Shown here: positions 34,005 through 42,065 of the stretch, piece after piece
How the letters are laid out: each line of letters begins with the position of its first letter
Numbering within the stretch: position 1 is the stretch's first letter
Origin: Flavobacterium hibisci
Lineage (GTDB): Bacteria; Bacteroidota; Bacteroidia; Flavobacteriales; Flavobacteriaceae
Direction: 5' to 3'
Length of the DNA stretch: 64,000 nucleotides
NCBI RefSeq assembly: GCF_020026925.1
Contig: NZ_JAIQDW010000011.1
Location: forward strand, 105,166 to 169,165
The notes under the pieces: model-generated
Seen by the model: the letters and a program-made list of their open reading frames with translations, nothing else
Database searches by the model: none
Told to the model about the DNA's origin: nothing
Made by a program: the position numbers and the translations under genes

Positions 34005-34523
34005 ATGAAAAAAATCATATTATTAGGTTATATGGGTTGCGGAAAGTCTACAATTGCCCAAATTTTATCAAAAACTATCAATATTCCGTTTCTGGATTTA
34101 GATAATTGCATCGAAAAAAAAGCAAATTTGTCTATAAAAGAGATTTTCGTGCAGCATGGAGAAATCTATTTTAGAAAATTAGAGCATGAAATGTTTGTAG
34201 AATTACTTCAATCTTCAGAAAACAGCATAATTGGTTTGGGTGGCGGAACACCATGTTATGCTAATAATCATGAATTATTAAAAAGAGATGATGTTACCTC
34301 AATTTATTTAAAAGCTTCAATAGATACTTTATATAATAGGCTAGTGTATAATAAAAGCAAGCGTCCGCTCATTGCGAATATGGATGAGGAGGAAATGAGA
34401 GAGTTTATCGCGAAACATTTGTTCGACAGAAGCTTTTATTACAACCACGCGCAACATAAAGTTTCTGTCGATGATAAAACCGTTGAAGAAACAGTTCAGG
34501 ATATTCTGGAGATATTAACTTAA
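34005..34523 (+). CDS. aroK: Shikimate kinase
   Basis: This 172-residue protein phosphorylates shikimate with ATP in aromatic amino acid synthesis (cytoplasm). It shows the P-loop GYMGCGKST (residues 8-16), the shikimate-binding FLDLDNCIE with Asp, FVQHGEIYFRKLE with the conserved Arg, GLGGGTP, and the lid Arg in NKSKRPLI. Length is normal. It is transcribed alone and overlaps the convergent phosphoribosyltransferase gene by 9 nt at the 3' end. Confidence 0.95.
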   Translation: MKKIILLGYMGCGKSTIAQILSKTINIPFLDLDNCIEKKANLSIKEIFVQHGEIYFRKLEHEMFVELLQSSENSIIGLGGGTPCYANNHELLKRDDVTSIYLKASIDTLYNRLVYNKSKRPLIANMDEEEMREFIAKHLFDRSFYYNHAQHKVSVDDKTVEETVQDILEILT

Positions 34524-35015
34524 AGAAGCGTAATTGCCTCCGTTTTCATCAAAAACAACTTTTACGTGTTCTAATAAAGATGTAGAGAGCGAAATTCCTT
34601 TGAAATCTGCTTTTACAGGGTATTTTTTGTGATTTCGGTCAACAAGTACTGCTGTTTTAAATTTTTTCAATGGAACGTCGAGAAAATGGCGAACAGCGTA
34701 GATTAGTGTAGTTCCGGAATTTAAGACATCATCAACCAATACCAGGCCTTTGTTTTCGTATTCAGATATAGCCAAAGAAGTCTGAATTGGTAATTGTGGA
34801 TTCTGTTTATCTATGACAACTTCACACAAAGAAATTTTAAGGGTAGAGATACTGCTTAATGCTAAAGCAATTTTTTCGGCAAAAATACATCCGTTAGTAG
34901 CAATTCCTGCTATTACAACTTCGTCTTCATCAACAAAAGTCTCATAAATCTGATAGGCGATACGTTTTATTTTATGTTCAATTTCCTGATTTGTTAAGAT
35001 GATATTTTGGCTCAT
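34515..35015 (-). CDS. PRT-fold phosphoribosyltransferase, PyrR-like
   Basis: This 166-residue cytoplasmic protein has the PRPP loop VLVDDVLNSGTTL, an upstream GIATNGCIFAEKIA loop and VLVDRNHKKYPVKADF near the flexible-loop/hood region. This resembles PyrR-type uracil phosphoribosyltransferase or purine-type PRTases. No pyrimidine genes are nearby, so a regulatory PyrR role is not supported by context. It overlaps the 3' end of aroK by 9 nt (convergent). Confidence 0.88.
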   Translation of the reverse strand: MSQNIILTNQEIEHKIKRIAYQIYETFVDEDEVVIAGIATNGCIFAEKIALALSSISTLKISLCEVVIDKQNPQLPIQTSLAISEYENKGLVLVDDVLNSGTTLIYAVRHFLDVPLKKFKTAVLVDRNHKKYPVKADFKGISLSTSLLEHVKVVFDENGGNYASLS

Positions 35016-35035
35016 GATTTATTTTTTTGCTAATG

Positions 35036-35170
35036 TACAAATTTAAAAATTCCAATATAAAAATTCCAAATTCCAATTTTATAAAGGAATTTCAAATCTT
35101 CAAATTACAAATTCCAATGTTAAGGTAGATAATTTTATAGTTGTAATTTTGGAATTTGAGATTTAAAAAT
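35036..35170. repeat. AT-rich intergenic repeat with AAATTCCAA motifs
   Basis: Between the phosphoribosyltransferase and S4 genes, AAATTCCAA-type words occur several times (e.g. AAAATTCCAATATAAAAATT, then AAATTCCAATTTTATAAAGG), followed by the inverted form TTGGAATTTGAGATTT. The same words recur at 39590-39726. I see no coding sequence here. Confidence 0.5.
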
Positions 35171-35176
35171 CGGAAT

Positions 35177-35566
35177 TTAATTTTCTTCCTCATCATCAAA
35201 AATTTCATTACCATACTCGTCAATATCCCTTCGGTCTTTTTTAGTTGGTCGCCCGGTACCGCTTTTACGGTAATGTTCTTTGGATAGTTTTAATAATTCT
35301 AAATGGGCATATGCTTCCGGAGGTGTCTCATTTTTACGATATATGTCAACGAGTTTTGCTCCGACACGACTTTCGGGGATATCCAGTACAGTTATAATTT
35401 GTGTAATCTGATCTTTTCTAAACGTAATTCGGTCTGCAGGAAAAACTTCTTTAGATGGCTTAGCTACCTGACCATTTACTGTGATATGGTTCTTTTTACA
35501 GGCCTCAGTAACCATATTTCGTGTCTTGTAATATCGCACGCACCAGAGGTATTTATCTATTCTCAT
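35177..35566 (-). CDS. S4-domain RNA-binding protein, Hsp15-like
   Basis: Using the ATG at 35564-35566, the protein has 129 residues and begins directly with the S4 signature MRIDKYLWCVRYYKTRNMV, followed by HITVNGQVAKPSKEVFPADR. A longer frame adds 15 residues not found in the family. The C-terminus is basic then acidic (SGTGRPTKKDRRDIDEYG). Hsp15 (HslR) rescues stalled 50S-nascent chain-tRNA complexes; that the same job applies here is inference. Confidence 0.87.
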   Translation of the reverse strand: MRIDKYLWCVRYYKTRNMVTEACKKNHITVNGQVAKPSKEVFPADRITFRKDQITQIITVLDIPESRVGAKLVDIYRKNETPPEAYAHLELLKLSKEHYRKSGTGRPTKKDRRDIDEYGNEIFDDEEEN

Positions 35567-35645
35567 AATTTTTCTAAAATCGGAGTTAAATTCTTTACAA
35601 AAATAAATCAATATTGTATCTTGCGCACCTAAAAAATTAACAATA

Positions 35646-36833
35646 ATGAATAAATTTAAATATTTTTTTATTTTACTGATAGCGCTCTTTGCTTTGGTTT
35701 CTTGTAATAAAAATAATAATGATGATGATTTTCAAGTTGAGCCATTAAGAGATTTTGCTACTCAATATGCAACTGATAAAGCAACTATAGAGGGATATTT
35801 GAATACACATTATATAATTGTTAGTGAAAGTCCCGGTAACGTGGAAGATATGGATGTGGTTATTGACTCTATTGAAGATCCATTGACGCAAGTCCCAATT
35901 ATGTCTTATAAAGCTAATGTAGGAACTGCTGTTTATCCTCAATTAAAATCTAAAAATGTTGATTTGCATGGAATAACTTATCAATATTATTATTTAGTGC
36001 TAAGAGAAGGATCAGGTGAGTCACCGATGAATACTGACGGTGTGTTGGCTTCTTACAGCGGTAGTTATTTAAAGGATGTGGCTAAAACTGATAAGAATTC
36101 TGCGTATATTAAGGCTACTTTTTTCGAACAACTTGTGTATCCACAATCTTTTACAGATTTGACTGGGGTTGTGTTAGGATGGTCAGAGATTTTTCCTGAA
36201 TTTAAGACTGGGATTGCCGTTGGAAAAGACGATGGAAATATTAGTTATAAGGATTTTGGTGCAGGTGTAATGTTTATACCTTCAGGGTTAGGGTATTACA
36301 ATACAGGAAAAGGCTCTATTCCTTCTTATTCTCCTTTGGTCTTTAGTTTTAAATTGTATAAACTGCAAAGATTGGATCATGATGGTGATGGAGTATTGGA
36401 TGTTGATGAAGATATAAATGGAGATGGATATGTTCGTGATTATCGTAATACAACTTTGTATCCTAATGCTCCGGTAAATCCAGATGATACTGATAAAGAT
36501 GGTGTTGCAGATTTCATAGATATTGATGATGATGGAGATGGATACACGACTCTTTTAGAAATTACAAAGCCTACTGGAGAGGTTGGGGGGGCTTTTGGTC
36601 CAAGTAAATATTTTCCATTTGAGGCTTTTGCTGTAGAAGATGATCCGACAACACCCAATATAAATGAAGCATTGAATAGTGAGCCAAGAGGGATTCCTTC
36701 ATTTTTGAAAACTATAACAGAAAATGGTGTAACAAGGAACGAATATGATTATACTACACCAGGCAGAAAAAAGATTCATCTTGATAAAGATCATAATACG
36801 ACTAAAGTTACTACGATAACAGCAAAAAAATAA
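35646..36833 (+). CDS. FKBP-like lipoprotein with Asp-rich calcium-type repeats
   Basis: This 395-residue protein has a lipoprotein signal (LLIALFALVSCNKN, Cys 20). Residues of about 95-240 resemble an FKBP-type peptidyl-prolyl isomerase domain (YQYYYLVLREGSGESP, VLASYSGSYL, GVVLGWSEIFPEFKTG, FGAGVMFIPSGLGYY, LVFSFKLYKLQ). About 245-300 has thrombospondin type 3-like Asp repeats (DHDGDGVLDVDEDINGDGY, DTDKDGVADFIDIDDDGDGY) that would bind calcium. Flavobacterial homologues are envelope lipoproteins that may assist folding of exported proteins. Catalytic activity is uncertain because the FKBP core is divergent. A strong terminator follows. Confidence 0.85.
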   Translation: MNKFKYFFILLIALFALVSCNKNNNDDDFQVEPLRDFATQYATDKATIEGYLNTHYIIVSESPGNVEDMDVVIDSIEDPLTQVPIMSYKANVGTAVYPQLKSKNVDLHGITYQYYYLVLREGSGESPMNTDGVLASYSGSYLKDVAKTDKNSAYIKATFFEQLVYPQSFTDLTGVVLGWSEIFPEFKTGIAVGKDDGNISYKDFGAGVMFIPSGLGYYNTGKGSIPSYSPLVFSFKLYKLQRLDHDGDGVLDVDEDINGDGYVRDYRNTTLYPNAPVNPDDTDKDGVADFIDIDDDGDGYTTLLEITKPTGEVGGAFGPSKYFPFEAFAVEDDPTTPNINEALNSEPRGIPSFLKTITENGVTRNEYDYTTPGRKKIHLDKDHNTTKVTTITAKK

Positions 36834-36853
36834 AAAGATTAAGATTTAAAAAT

Positions 36854-36888
36854 AAAAAACCTCGAAATGTAAATTTCGAGGTTTTTTT
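36854..36888 (+). terminator. Bidirectional terminator between convergent genes
   Basis: CCTCGAAAT at 36860-36868 pairs perfectly with ATTTCGAGG at 36873-36881 around a 4-nt loop, with A-run before and T-run after, so it can serve both the lipoprotein gene and the transketolase genes. Confidence 0.88.
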
Positions 36889-36907
36889 ATGATTAAAAAA
36901 ATTGAAA

Positions 36908-37861
36908 TTATTTTCTTTTGATTACTCTTTCTACAGCTTCAACAATCGCCTGATTGTTTAGTTTGTATTTCTCCATTAATTGCTCCGGAGTTCCAGACTC
37001 ACCAAAACTGTCTTTAACAGCAACAAATTCCTGAGGAGTTGGATTGTTTAAAGCTAATACACCAGCAATGCTTTCTCCAAGACCACCAAGGTAATTGTGT
37101 TCTTCAGCTGTTACGATGCATTTGGTTTTAGCTACAGATTTTAAAATGGCTTCTTCATCAAGAGGTTTGATAGTATGTATGTTGATTACTTCGGCAGAAA
37201 TTCCTTTTGCTTCAAGAGCCTCGGCAGCAATAAGAGCTTCCCAAACCAAGTGTCCTGTTGCAACGATTGTTACATCAGTTCCTTCGTTTAACAGGATTGC
37301 TTTTCCAATTACAAATGGTTCGTCAGCAGGAGTGAAGTTAGGTACAACCGGACGTCCGAAACGTAAATATGCAGGTCCGTGGTGATCAGCAAGAGCTAAA
37401 GTAGCAGCTTTTGTCTGATTGTAATCGCAAGTATTGATTACAGTCATACCTGGCAACATTTTCATTAATCCGATATCTTCTAAGATTTGGTGTGTAGCTC
37501 CATCTTCTCCTAAAGTTAAACCAGCGTGAGAAGCACAAATTTTTACATTTTTATCAGAGTAAGCAACAGACTGGCGAATTTGATCGTAAACTCTTCCTGT
37601 AGAAAAGTTGGCGAAAGTTCCTGTAAATGGAATTTTTCCCCCAATTGTTAAACCAGCAGCGATTCCGATCATGTTAGCTTCTGCAATACCAATCTGGAAA
37701 AAACGCTCCGGGTGGTTTTTCTTGAACTCATCAAATTTTAATGATCCGATCAAGTCAGCACATAATGCCACTACTTTTTCGTTTTTCTGTCCTAATTCAG
37801 TTATTCCCGCACCAAAACCTGAACGGGTATCTTTACTTCCTGTATTTGTATATTTTTTCAT
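36908..37861 (-). CDS. Transketolase, C-terminal subunit
   Basis: Starting at the ATG at 37859-37861 (the frame opens 30 nt earlier), the product has 317 residues. It carries the pyrimidine-binding half (SGFGAGITELGQ, IGIAEANMIGIAAGLT with the catalytic Glu, FTGTFANFSTGRVYDQIRQS, HAGLTLGEDGATHQ) and the C-terminal transketolase domain (VTIVATGHLVWEAL, EEHNYLGGLGESIA). It works with the N-terminal half encoded 74 nt upstream to make thiamine-diphosphate-dependent transketolase of the pentose phosphate pathway; the split arrangement is common in Bacteroidota. Confidence 0.93.
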   Translation of the reverse strand: MKKYTNTGSKDTRSGFGAGITELGQKNEKVVALCADLIGSLKFDEFKKNHPERFFQIGIAEANMIGIAAGLTIGGKIPFTGTFANFSTGRVYDQIRQSVAYSDKNVKICASHAGLTLGEDGATHQILEDIGLMKMLPGMTVINTCDYNQTKAATLALADHHGPAYLRFGRPVVPNFTPADEPFVIGKAILLNEGTDVTIVATGHLVWEALIAAEALEAKGISAEVINIHTIKPLDEEAILKSVAKTKCIVTAEEHNYLGGLGESIAGVLALNNPTPQEFVAVKDSFGESGTPEQLMEKYKLNNQAIVEAVERVIKRK

Positions 37862-37935
37862 TTTTGTTTTTTTGCTGTACGCATTAGGCATTAGGCGATA
37901 AACTAAGGTTTGCCGCTTAAGGCATAAAGCTTTAT

Positions 37936-38790
37936 TTAATAATCTGAATTGCCTCCAGTGTTATAATTTTGTTCTAAAGCAGTTGCAAGCTGTGCATCAT
38001 TAGGTGCTTTACCGTGCCATGCATGACTGTACATCATATAATCTACACCATTACCCATTTCGGTATGAAGTAATACGCAAACCGGTTTTCCTTTTCCTGT
38101 TCTTGCTTTTGCTTCGTTCATTCCGCCAATGATGGCTTCGATATCGTTTCCTTTGGTAATTTCAATAACTTCCCAGTCAAAAGCTTCAAATTTAGCACGC
38201 AGGCTTCCCATTGCTAAAACTTCGTCAGTTGTTCCGTCGATTTGTTTTCCGTTAAGGTCAACAGTTGCGATAAGGTTGTCTACTTTTTTTGCAGAAGCAT
38301 ACATGATGGCTTCCCAGTTTTGACCTTCCTGTAATTCACCATCTCCGTGTAAAGTATAAATCAAATGATTGTCACCATTTAATTTTTTAGCCTGTGCAGC
38401 ACCAAGAGCGACAGACAAACCTTGTCCTAATGATCCGGAAGCCATACGAACTCCAGGTAGTCCTTCGTGAGTTGTAGGGTGTCCTTGTAAACGAGAGTTT
38501 AATAATCTGAAAGTAGCAAGCTCTGAAATAGGGAAATAACCGCTTCTTGCTAAAACGCTATAAAATACAGGTGAAATATGACCATTTGAAAGGAAGAAAA
38601 GATCTTCTCCGATTCCATCCATATCAAAACCTTCTTTACGTTCCATAATGTTTTGGTAAAGTGCTACCAAAAATTCAGTGCAACCTAATGAACCACCTGG
38701 GTGACCTGAGTTGACAGCATGTACCATTCTAAGAATATCTCTTCTTACCTGGATCGTTAAATCGCTTAATTGTTGTGTGTTAGGCTTCAT
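37936..38790 (-). CDS. Transketolase, N-terminal subunit
   Basis: This 284-residue protein holds the thiamine diphosphate-binding half: NSGHPGGSLGCTEFLVALY, FFLSNGHISPVFYSVLA, ASGSLGQGLSVALGAA and the metal/ThDP motif HGDGELQEGQNWEAIMYAS with VDLNGKQIDG. It ends with HAWHGKAPNDAQL. Split genes for the two halves are normal here. A strong promoter lies at 38816-38846. Confidence 0.94.
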   Translation of the reverse strand: MKPNTQQLSDLTIQVRRDILRMVHAVNSGHPGGSLGCTEFLVALYQNIMERKEGFDMDGIGEDLFFLSNGHISPVFYSVLARSGYFPISELATFRLLNSRLQGHPTTHEGLPGVRMASGSLGQGLSVALGAAQAKKLNGDNHLIYTLHGDGELQEGQNWEAIMYASAKKVDNLIATVDLNGKQIDGTTDEVLAMGSLRAKFEAFDWEVIEITKGNDIEAIIGGMNEAKARTGKGKPVCVLLHTEMGNGVDYMMYSHAWHGKAPNDAQLATALEQNYNTGGNSDY

Positions 38791-38815
38791 TTTATATGTA
38801 AAAGTTAAACTGGTG

Positions 38816-38846
38816 CAAAAGTAATTTTTATTTTGCGGGCTGACAA
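38816..38846 (-). promoter_or_regulatory. Promoter of the transketolase genes
   Basis: On the minus strand TTTG with TTG at 38846-38844, a 20-nt spacer and TACTTTTG (38823-38816) fit the Bacteroidota consensus, 25 nt before the ATG. Confidence 0.7.
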
Positions 38847-38983
38847 ATGATTTTCTGCTTTAGTTTGCTGCAATTGTGAAATTCCGGTGCTTTTTTTATT
38901 AATCTTAAAAAAATAACTGAAATGATTTTAATTTTCGAAAAGAGATGTTTCTGTTTTGTTGTTTTTTGATGAAAATTAAAAAT

Positions 38984-39008
38984 AAAAAAAAGCCCCAATG
39001 GGACTTTG
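38984..39008 (-). terminator. Rho-independent terminator after the acidic protein gene
   Basis: On the minus strand AAAGTCCC, loop ATT, GGGGCTTT then a T-run form a hairpin with one mismatch, 21 nt after the stop of the acidic protein gene. Confidence 0.75.
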
Positions 39009-39029
39009 ATTTGAAGTGCGTTTGTGTTT

Positions 39030-39332
39030 TTATTCTGTATCACCTTCGCTGTAATAATTGTTCTCTTCGTCTTCAGAACCAATTTCTTCCTGTTTATCAT
39101 CAAGTTCTGAGCCCGGAATATCTAAGTCGTTCCCGAGTTTGTCACTGTTTTGTTTCCACTCGTGATTGTCATTGGTGATTATTCTTTTACCTGAAATGTC
39201 TTGTGGGTCAATATCTTCTAATCTTTCTTCTTGATTATAGATGTCTTCGTTTGCATCATAATTCATATTTTCAAGGTTTCTTTCGATTTGGTCATCTTTG
39301 ATTTGATCTAATTTTTCATCTGCGTTTATCAT
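39030..39332 (-). CDS. Small acidic protein of unknown function
   Basis: This 100-residue protein is soluble, very acidic and Asn/Asp/Glu-rich, without signal peptide or Cys (DIDPQDISGKRIIT in the middle, DIPGSELDDKQEEIGSEDEE near the end). Similar short acidic proteins occur widely in flavobacteria, but I know no function. Low complexity suggests it is largely disordered. It is a single gene with its own terminator. Confidence 0.75.
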   Translation of the reverse strand: MINADEKLDQIKDDQIERNLENMNYDANEDIYNQEERLEDIDPQDISGKRIITNDNHEWKQNSDKLGNDLDIPGSELDDKQEEIGSEDEENNYYSEGDTE

Positions 39333-39439
39333 GACTCTAAAATTTTTAGTTGAATATTAAAATTACAAAAGGAATTGCTGAAACTGTTATACTTTAATAA
39401 TCTGATTGTTGCAGTTTTTACATTCCTTTCTCAATAAAC

Positions 39440-39560
39440 TTTCCTGAGGGTCGTTTGCGTTAGGGATAGCAGCGACATCCTTTTGCGACAACGAAAATTT
39501 GTTGATTAAAAACTAAAATAGCTGGAGCAAAAGATATAGCGGATAGCCCGACCCTTGGGG
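39440..39560. repeat. Dispersed intergenic inverted-repeat element
   Basis: GGGATAGCAGCGACATCCTT near 39457 and GCAAAAGATATAGCGGATAG near 39522 form an imperfect inverted repeat around an AT-rich loop, flanked by GAGGGTCG and CGACCCTT. Related words (GCTATCCGC, CTTTTGC, GCAAAAGGAT) recur at 63890-63960. It looks like a REP-type element of flavobacterial intergenic DNA. Confidence 0.55.
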
Positions 39561-39589
39561 AACGCCCAAATAAAAAATAAAATTTCAAT

Positions 39590-39726
39590 TGGAGAAAATT
39601 CAAATTCCAAGTTTGTAAAATTATTATCTAATTTTCTAATTGTCCAATTGACTAATTCCCCAAATTCCAGGTTTGTTAATCATTATCTAATTTTCTAATT
39701 GTCAAATTATCTAATTCTCGAAATTA
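39590..39726. repeat. Two direct copies of an AT-rich word upstream of tgt
   Basis: TTATCTAATTTTCTAATTGT occurs near 39623 and again near 39683, separated by CCAAATTCCAGGTTTG, which itself resembles the preceding CAAATTCCAAGTTTG. The unit is about 60 nt. It shares the AAATTCCA words of 35036-35170. Confidence 0.55.
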
Positions 39727-39729
39727 ACC

Positions 39730-39737
39730 TATCTTTG
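39730..39737 (+). promoter_or_regulatory. Candidate -7 element for tgt
   Basis: TATCTTTG fits TAnnTTTG and lies 20 nt before the ATG at 39758. The -33 position holds only TTA. Confidence 0.5.
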
Positions 39738-39757
39738 CACCCTGAAAAAAGAAACAG

Positions 39758-40888
39758 ATGAAGTTTGATTTATTACAAAAAGATCCGCAATCGAAAGCGA
39801 GAGCAGGAAGTATTACTACAGATCATGGTGTAATTGAAACGCCTATTTTTATGCCTGTCGGAACGGTGGCTTCGGTAAAAGGCGTGCATCAGCGTGAACT
39901 TAAAGACGATATTAATCCAGATATAATCCTTGGAAATACCTATCATTTATACCTGCGTCCGCAAACAGAAATTCTTGAAAAAGCAGGTGGATTGCATAAA
40001 TTCATGAATTGGGATCGTAATATTTTGACAGATTCTGGAGGATATCAGGTATATTCTCTTTCTTCAAATAGAAAAATTAAGGAAGAAGGAGTGAAGTTCA
40101 AGTCACATATTGACGGTTCATACCACTTTTTTACACCCGAAAATGTAATGGAAATTCAGCGTACCATTGGAGCCGATATTATTATGGCTTTTGATGAATG
40201 TACGCCTTATCCTTGCGATTACAGATATGCACAGCGTTCGATGCATATGACACATAGATGGTTGGATCGTTGTATTAATCATCTGGAAAAAGTGCCTTAT
40301 AAATATGGTTACGAGCAAACGTTTTTTCCGATTGTTCAGGGAAGTACTTATAAAGATTTGCGTCGCCAGTCGGCTGAATATATTGCGAATTCCGGACAGC
40401 AGGGAAATGCTATTGGTGGATTATCTGTAGGGGAGCCTGCTGAGGAAATGTATGCGATGACTGAAGTGGTCTGCGAAATTTTTCCGGAAGATAAACCCCG
40501 CTATTTAATGGGGGTTGGAACTCCTATTAATATATTAGAAAATATTGCGTTAGGAATTGATATGTTTGACTGTGTAATGCCAACACGTAACGCAAGAAAC
40601 GGAATGTTGTTTACAGCAAACGGAACAATCAACATCAAAAACAAAAAATGGGAAGCTGATTTTTCGCCAATTGACGAAATGGGACATACTTTTGTAGATA
40701 CAGAATATTCTAAAGCGTATTTGCGACACCTGTTTGCTGCTAATGAATATTTGGGAAAGCAAATTGCTACGATCCATAATCTTGGTTTTTATATGTGGCT
40801 GGTTCGTGAAGCCAGAAAACATATCTTAGCAGGCGATTTCAGACCATGGAAAGAAATGATGGTTAAAAATATGAGTCAAAGACTTTAA
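39758..40888 (+). CDS. tgt: tRNA-guanine transglycosylase (queuine tRNA-ribosyltransferase)
   Basis: This 376-residue enzyme exchanges guanine-34 for preQ1 in queuosine-type tRNAs. Visible signatures are TDSGGYQVYSLS, AFDECTPYPCDY, IGGLSVGEPAEEM, YLMGVGTPINILE and MFDCVMPTRNARNG, with the catalytic Asp in IDMFDCVMPT. In classical bacterial enzymes a CxCxxC...H zinc site follows; here that stretch reads DEMGHTFVDTEYSKAYLRHL without Cys, while the later His (TIHNL) is kept. The enzyme therefore appears to lack the structural zinc. It is monocistronic or leads the permease gene 88 nt downstream. Confidence 0.95.
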   Translation: MKFDLLQKDPQSKARAGSITTDHGVIETPIFMPVGTVASVKGVHQRELKDDINPDIILGNTYHLYLRPQTEILEKAGGLHKFMNWDRNILTDSGGYQVYSLSSNRKIKEEGVKFKSHIDGSYHFFTPENVMEIQRTIGADIIMAFDECTPYPCDYRYAQRSMHMTHRWLDRCINHLEKVPYKYGYEQTFFPIVQGSTYKDLRRQSAEYIANSGQQGNAIGGLSVGEPAEEMYAMTEVVCEIFPEDKPRYLMGVGTPINILENIALGIDMFDCVMPTRNARNGMLFTANGTINIKNKKWEADFSPIDEMGHTFVDTEYSKAYLRHLFAANEYLGKQIATIHNLGFYMWLVREARKHILAGDFRPWKEMMVKNMSQRL

Positions 40889-40910
40889 GAAAAAGTTTCA
40901 AGTTTTTTTA

Positions 40911-40952
40911 GTTTCAAGTTTCAGGCTCTGTAAGTAACGTGAAACTTGAAAC
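40911..40952. repeat. Inverted repeat between tgt and the permease gene
   Basis: GTTTCAAGTTTCA at 40911-40923 pairs perfectly with TGAAACTTGAAAC at 40940-40952 around a 16-nt loop. Extra partial copies flank it (AGTTTCAAGTTT, CCTGAAAC). There is no T-tract, so a terminator is not supported; it resembles other short dispersed intergenic repeats. Confidence 0.6.
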
Positions 40953-40976
40953 CTGAAACAAAAAAACAAAAAATCT

Positions 40977-42065
40977 ATGTTAACAATAATAGATAAGTAT
41001 ATTTTAAAAAGATATTTAGCCACTTTTTCAGTGATGATTCTTTTATTTATTCCAATCGGAATTGTAATTGATGTTTCTGAAAAGGTGAATAAAATGCTGG
41101 AAAACAAGATTCCGTTTACGCAAATCGCCATTTACTATTACAACTTTACGGTTTATTTTGCGAATTCGCTGTTCCCTATATTTTTATTTTTATCAGTAAT
41201 CTGGTTTACTTCTAAGCTTGCAAATAATACCGAGATTATTGCCATTTTAAGTTCAGGGATTTCATTTACCCGATTTTTAAGGCCTTACATTATTGGTGCT
41301 TCTATCGTTTCGGTTTTTGTACTTTTAATGGGGTTTTTTATAGTCCCTGCTGCCAGTGAAGGTTTTAATAATTTTAGGTATACTTACTTAAAGGGAAATG
41401 GTAAACAGTTGATGCGTGGTGAAAACACTAATGTTTACAGACAGATTAATGATAACGATTTTATTTTTGTAAATAGTTTTAATGAAGAAACTAAAACGGC
41501 TTTTAATTTTTCGCTGGAACATTTTGAAAAAGATAAACTTACTTATAAAATTACTGCCAGCCGAATTACCTGGGATCCTAAAAAGAAGACTTATGTTTTG
41601 TATGATTATACCAAAAGAACGGTCGGAGAACTCAACGATGTAATCGAGAAAAATCCTGAAAAACCTGTAAAATTTAAGTTTGAGCTGGCTGATTTAACAC
41701 CGGTTGTCTATATCGCAGAAACGCTTTCTCTTGGCGATTTAATTGATTTTATTGATAAGGAACGCAAAAGAGGTTCGGCAAATATAAATACTTATTTGGT
41801 CGTATTATATAAGAAATACAGTGTGCCTGTTTCTGCTTTTATTTTAACTATTATAGCAGTGGCGGTATCGTCTATGAAGCGTCGTGGCGGAATGGGAATT
41901 AATCTGGCCATAGGAATTGCAATTGCTTTTTCATTCGTATTTTTTGATAAAATCTTTGGTACTCTTGCCGAAAAATCAACTTTCTCACCTTTTTTAGCTG
42001 TGTGGTTTCCGAATATTGTTTTCGGGGCTCTGGCAATTTACTTACTACGCAATGCGAAACGATAA
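40977..42065 (+). CDS. LptF/LptG-like (YjgP/YjgQ) permease
   Basis: This 362-residue protein shows the family start DKYILKRYLATFSVMILLF and six hydrophobic segments split 3+3 around a beta-rich periplasmic domain of about 100-265 (ITASRITWDPKKKTYVLYDY). The second membrane block begins VPVSAFILTIIAVAVSSMKRRGG-like and has the AVSSMKRRGGMGINLAIGIA loop. LptF/LptG form the inner-membrane part of the lipopolysaccharide export ABC machine with LptB; which of the two this is cannot be decided by eye. It overlaps the following EamA gene by 14 nt. Confidence 0.9.
   Translation: MLTIIDKYILKRYLATFSVMILLFIPIGIVIDVSEKVNKMLENKIPFTQIAIYYYNFTVYFANSLFPIFLFLSVIWFTSKLANNTEIIAILSSGISFTRFLRPYIIGASIVSVFVLLMGFFIVPAASEGFNNFRYTYLKGNGKQLMRGENTNVYRQINDNDFIFVNSFNEETKTAFNFSLEHFEKDKLTYKITASRITWDPKKKTYVLYDYTKRTVGELNDVIEKNPEKPVKFKFELADLTPVVYIAETLSLGDLIDFIDKERKRGSANINTYLVVLYKKYSVPVSAFILTIIAVAVSSMKRRGGMGINLAIGIAIAFSFVFFDKIFGTLAEKSTFSPFLAVWFPNIVFGALAIYLLRNAKR

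Noticed and set aside
38828..39103. A 91-codon minus-strand frame overlapping the small acidic protein gene
   Set aside because: It covers the terminator at 38984-39008 and the transketolase promoter, and its translation is Lys/Ile-rich low complexity.
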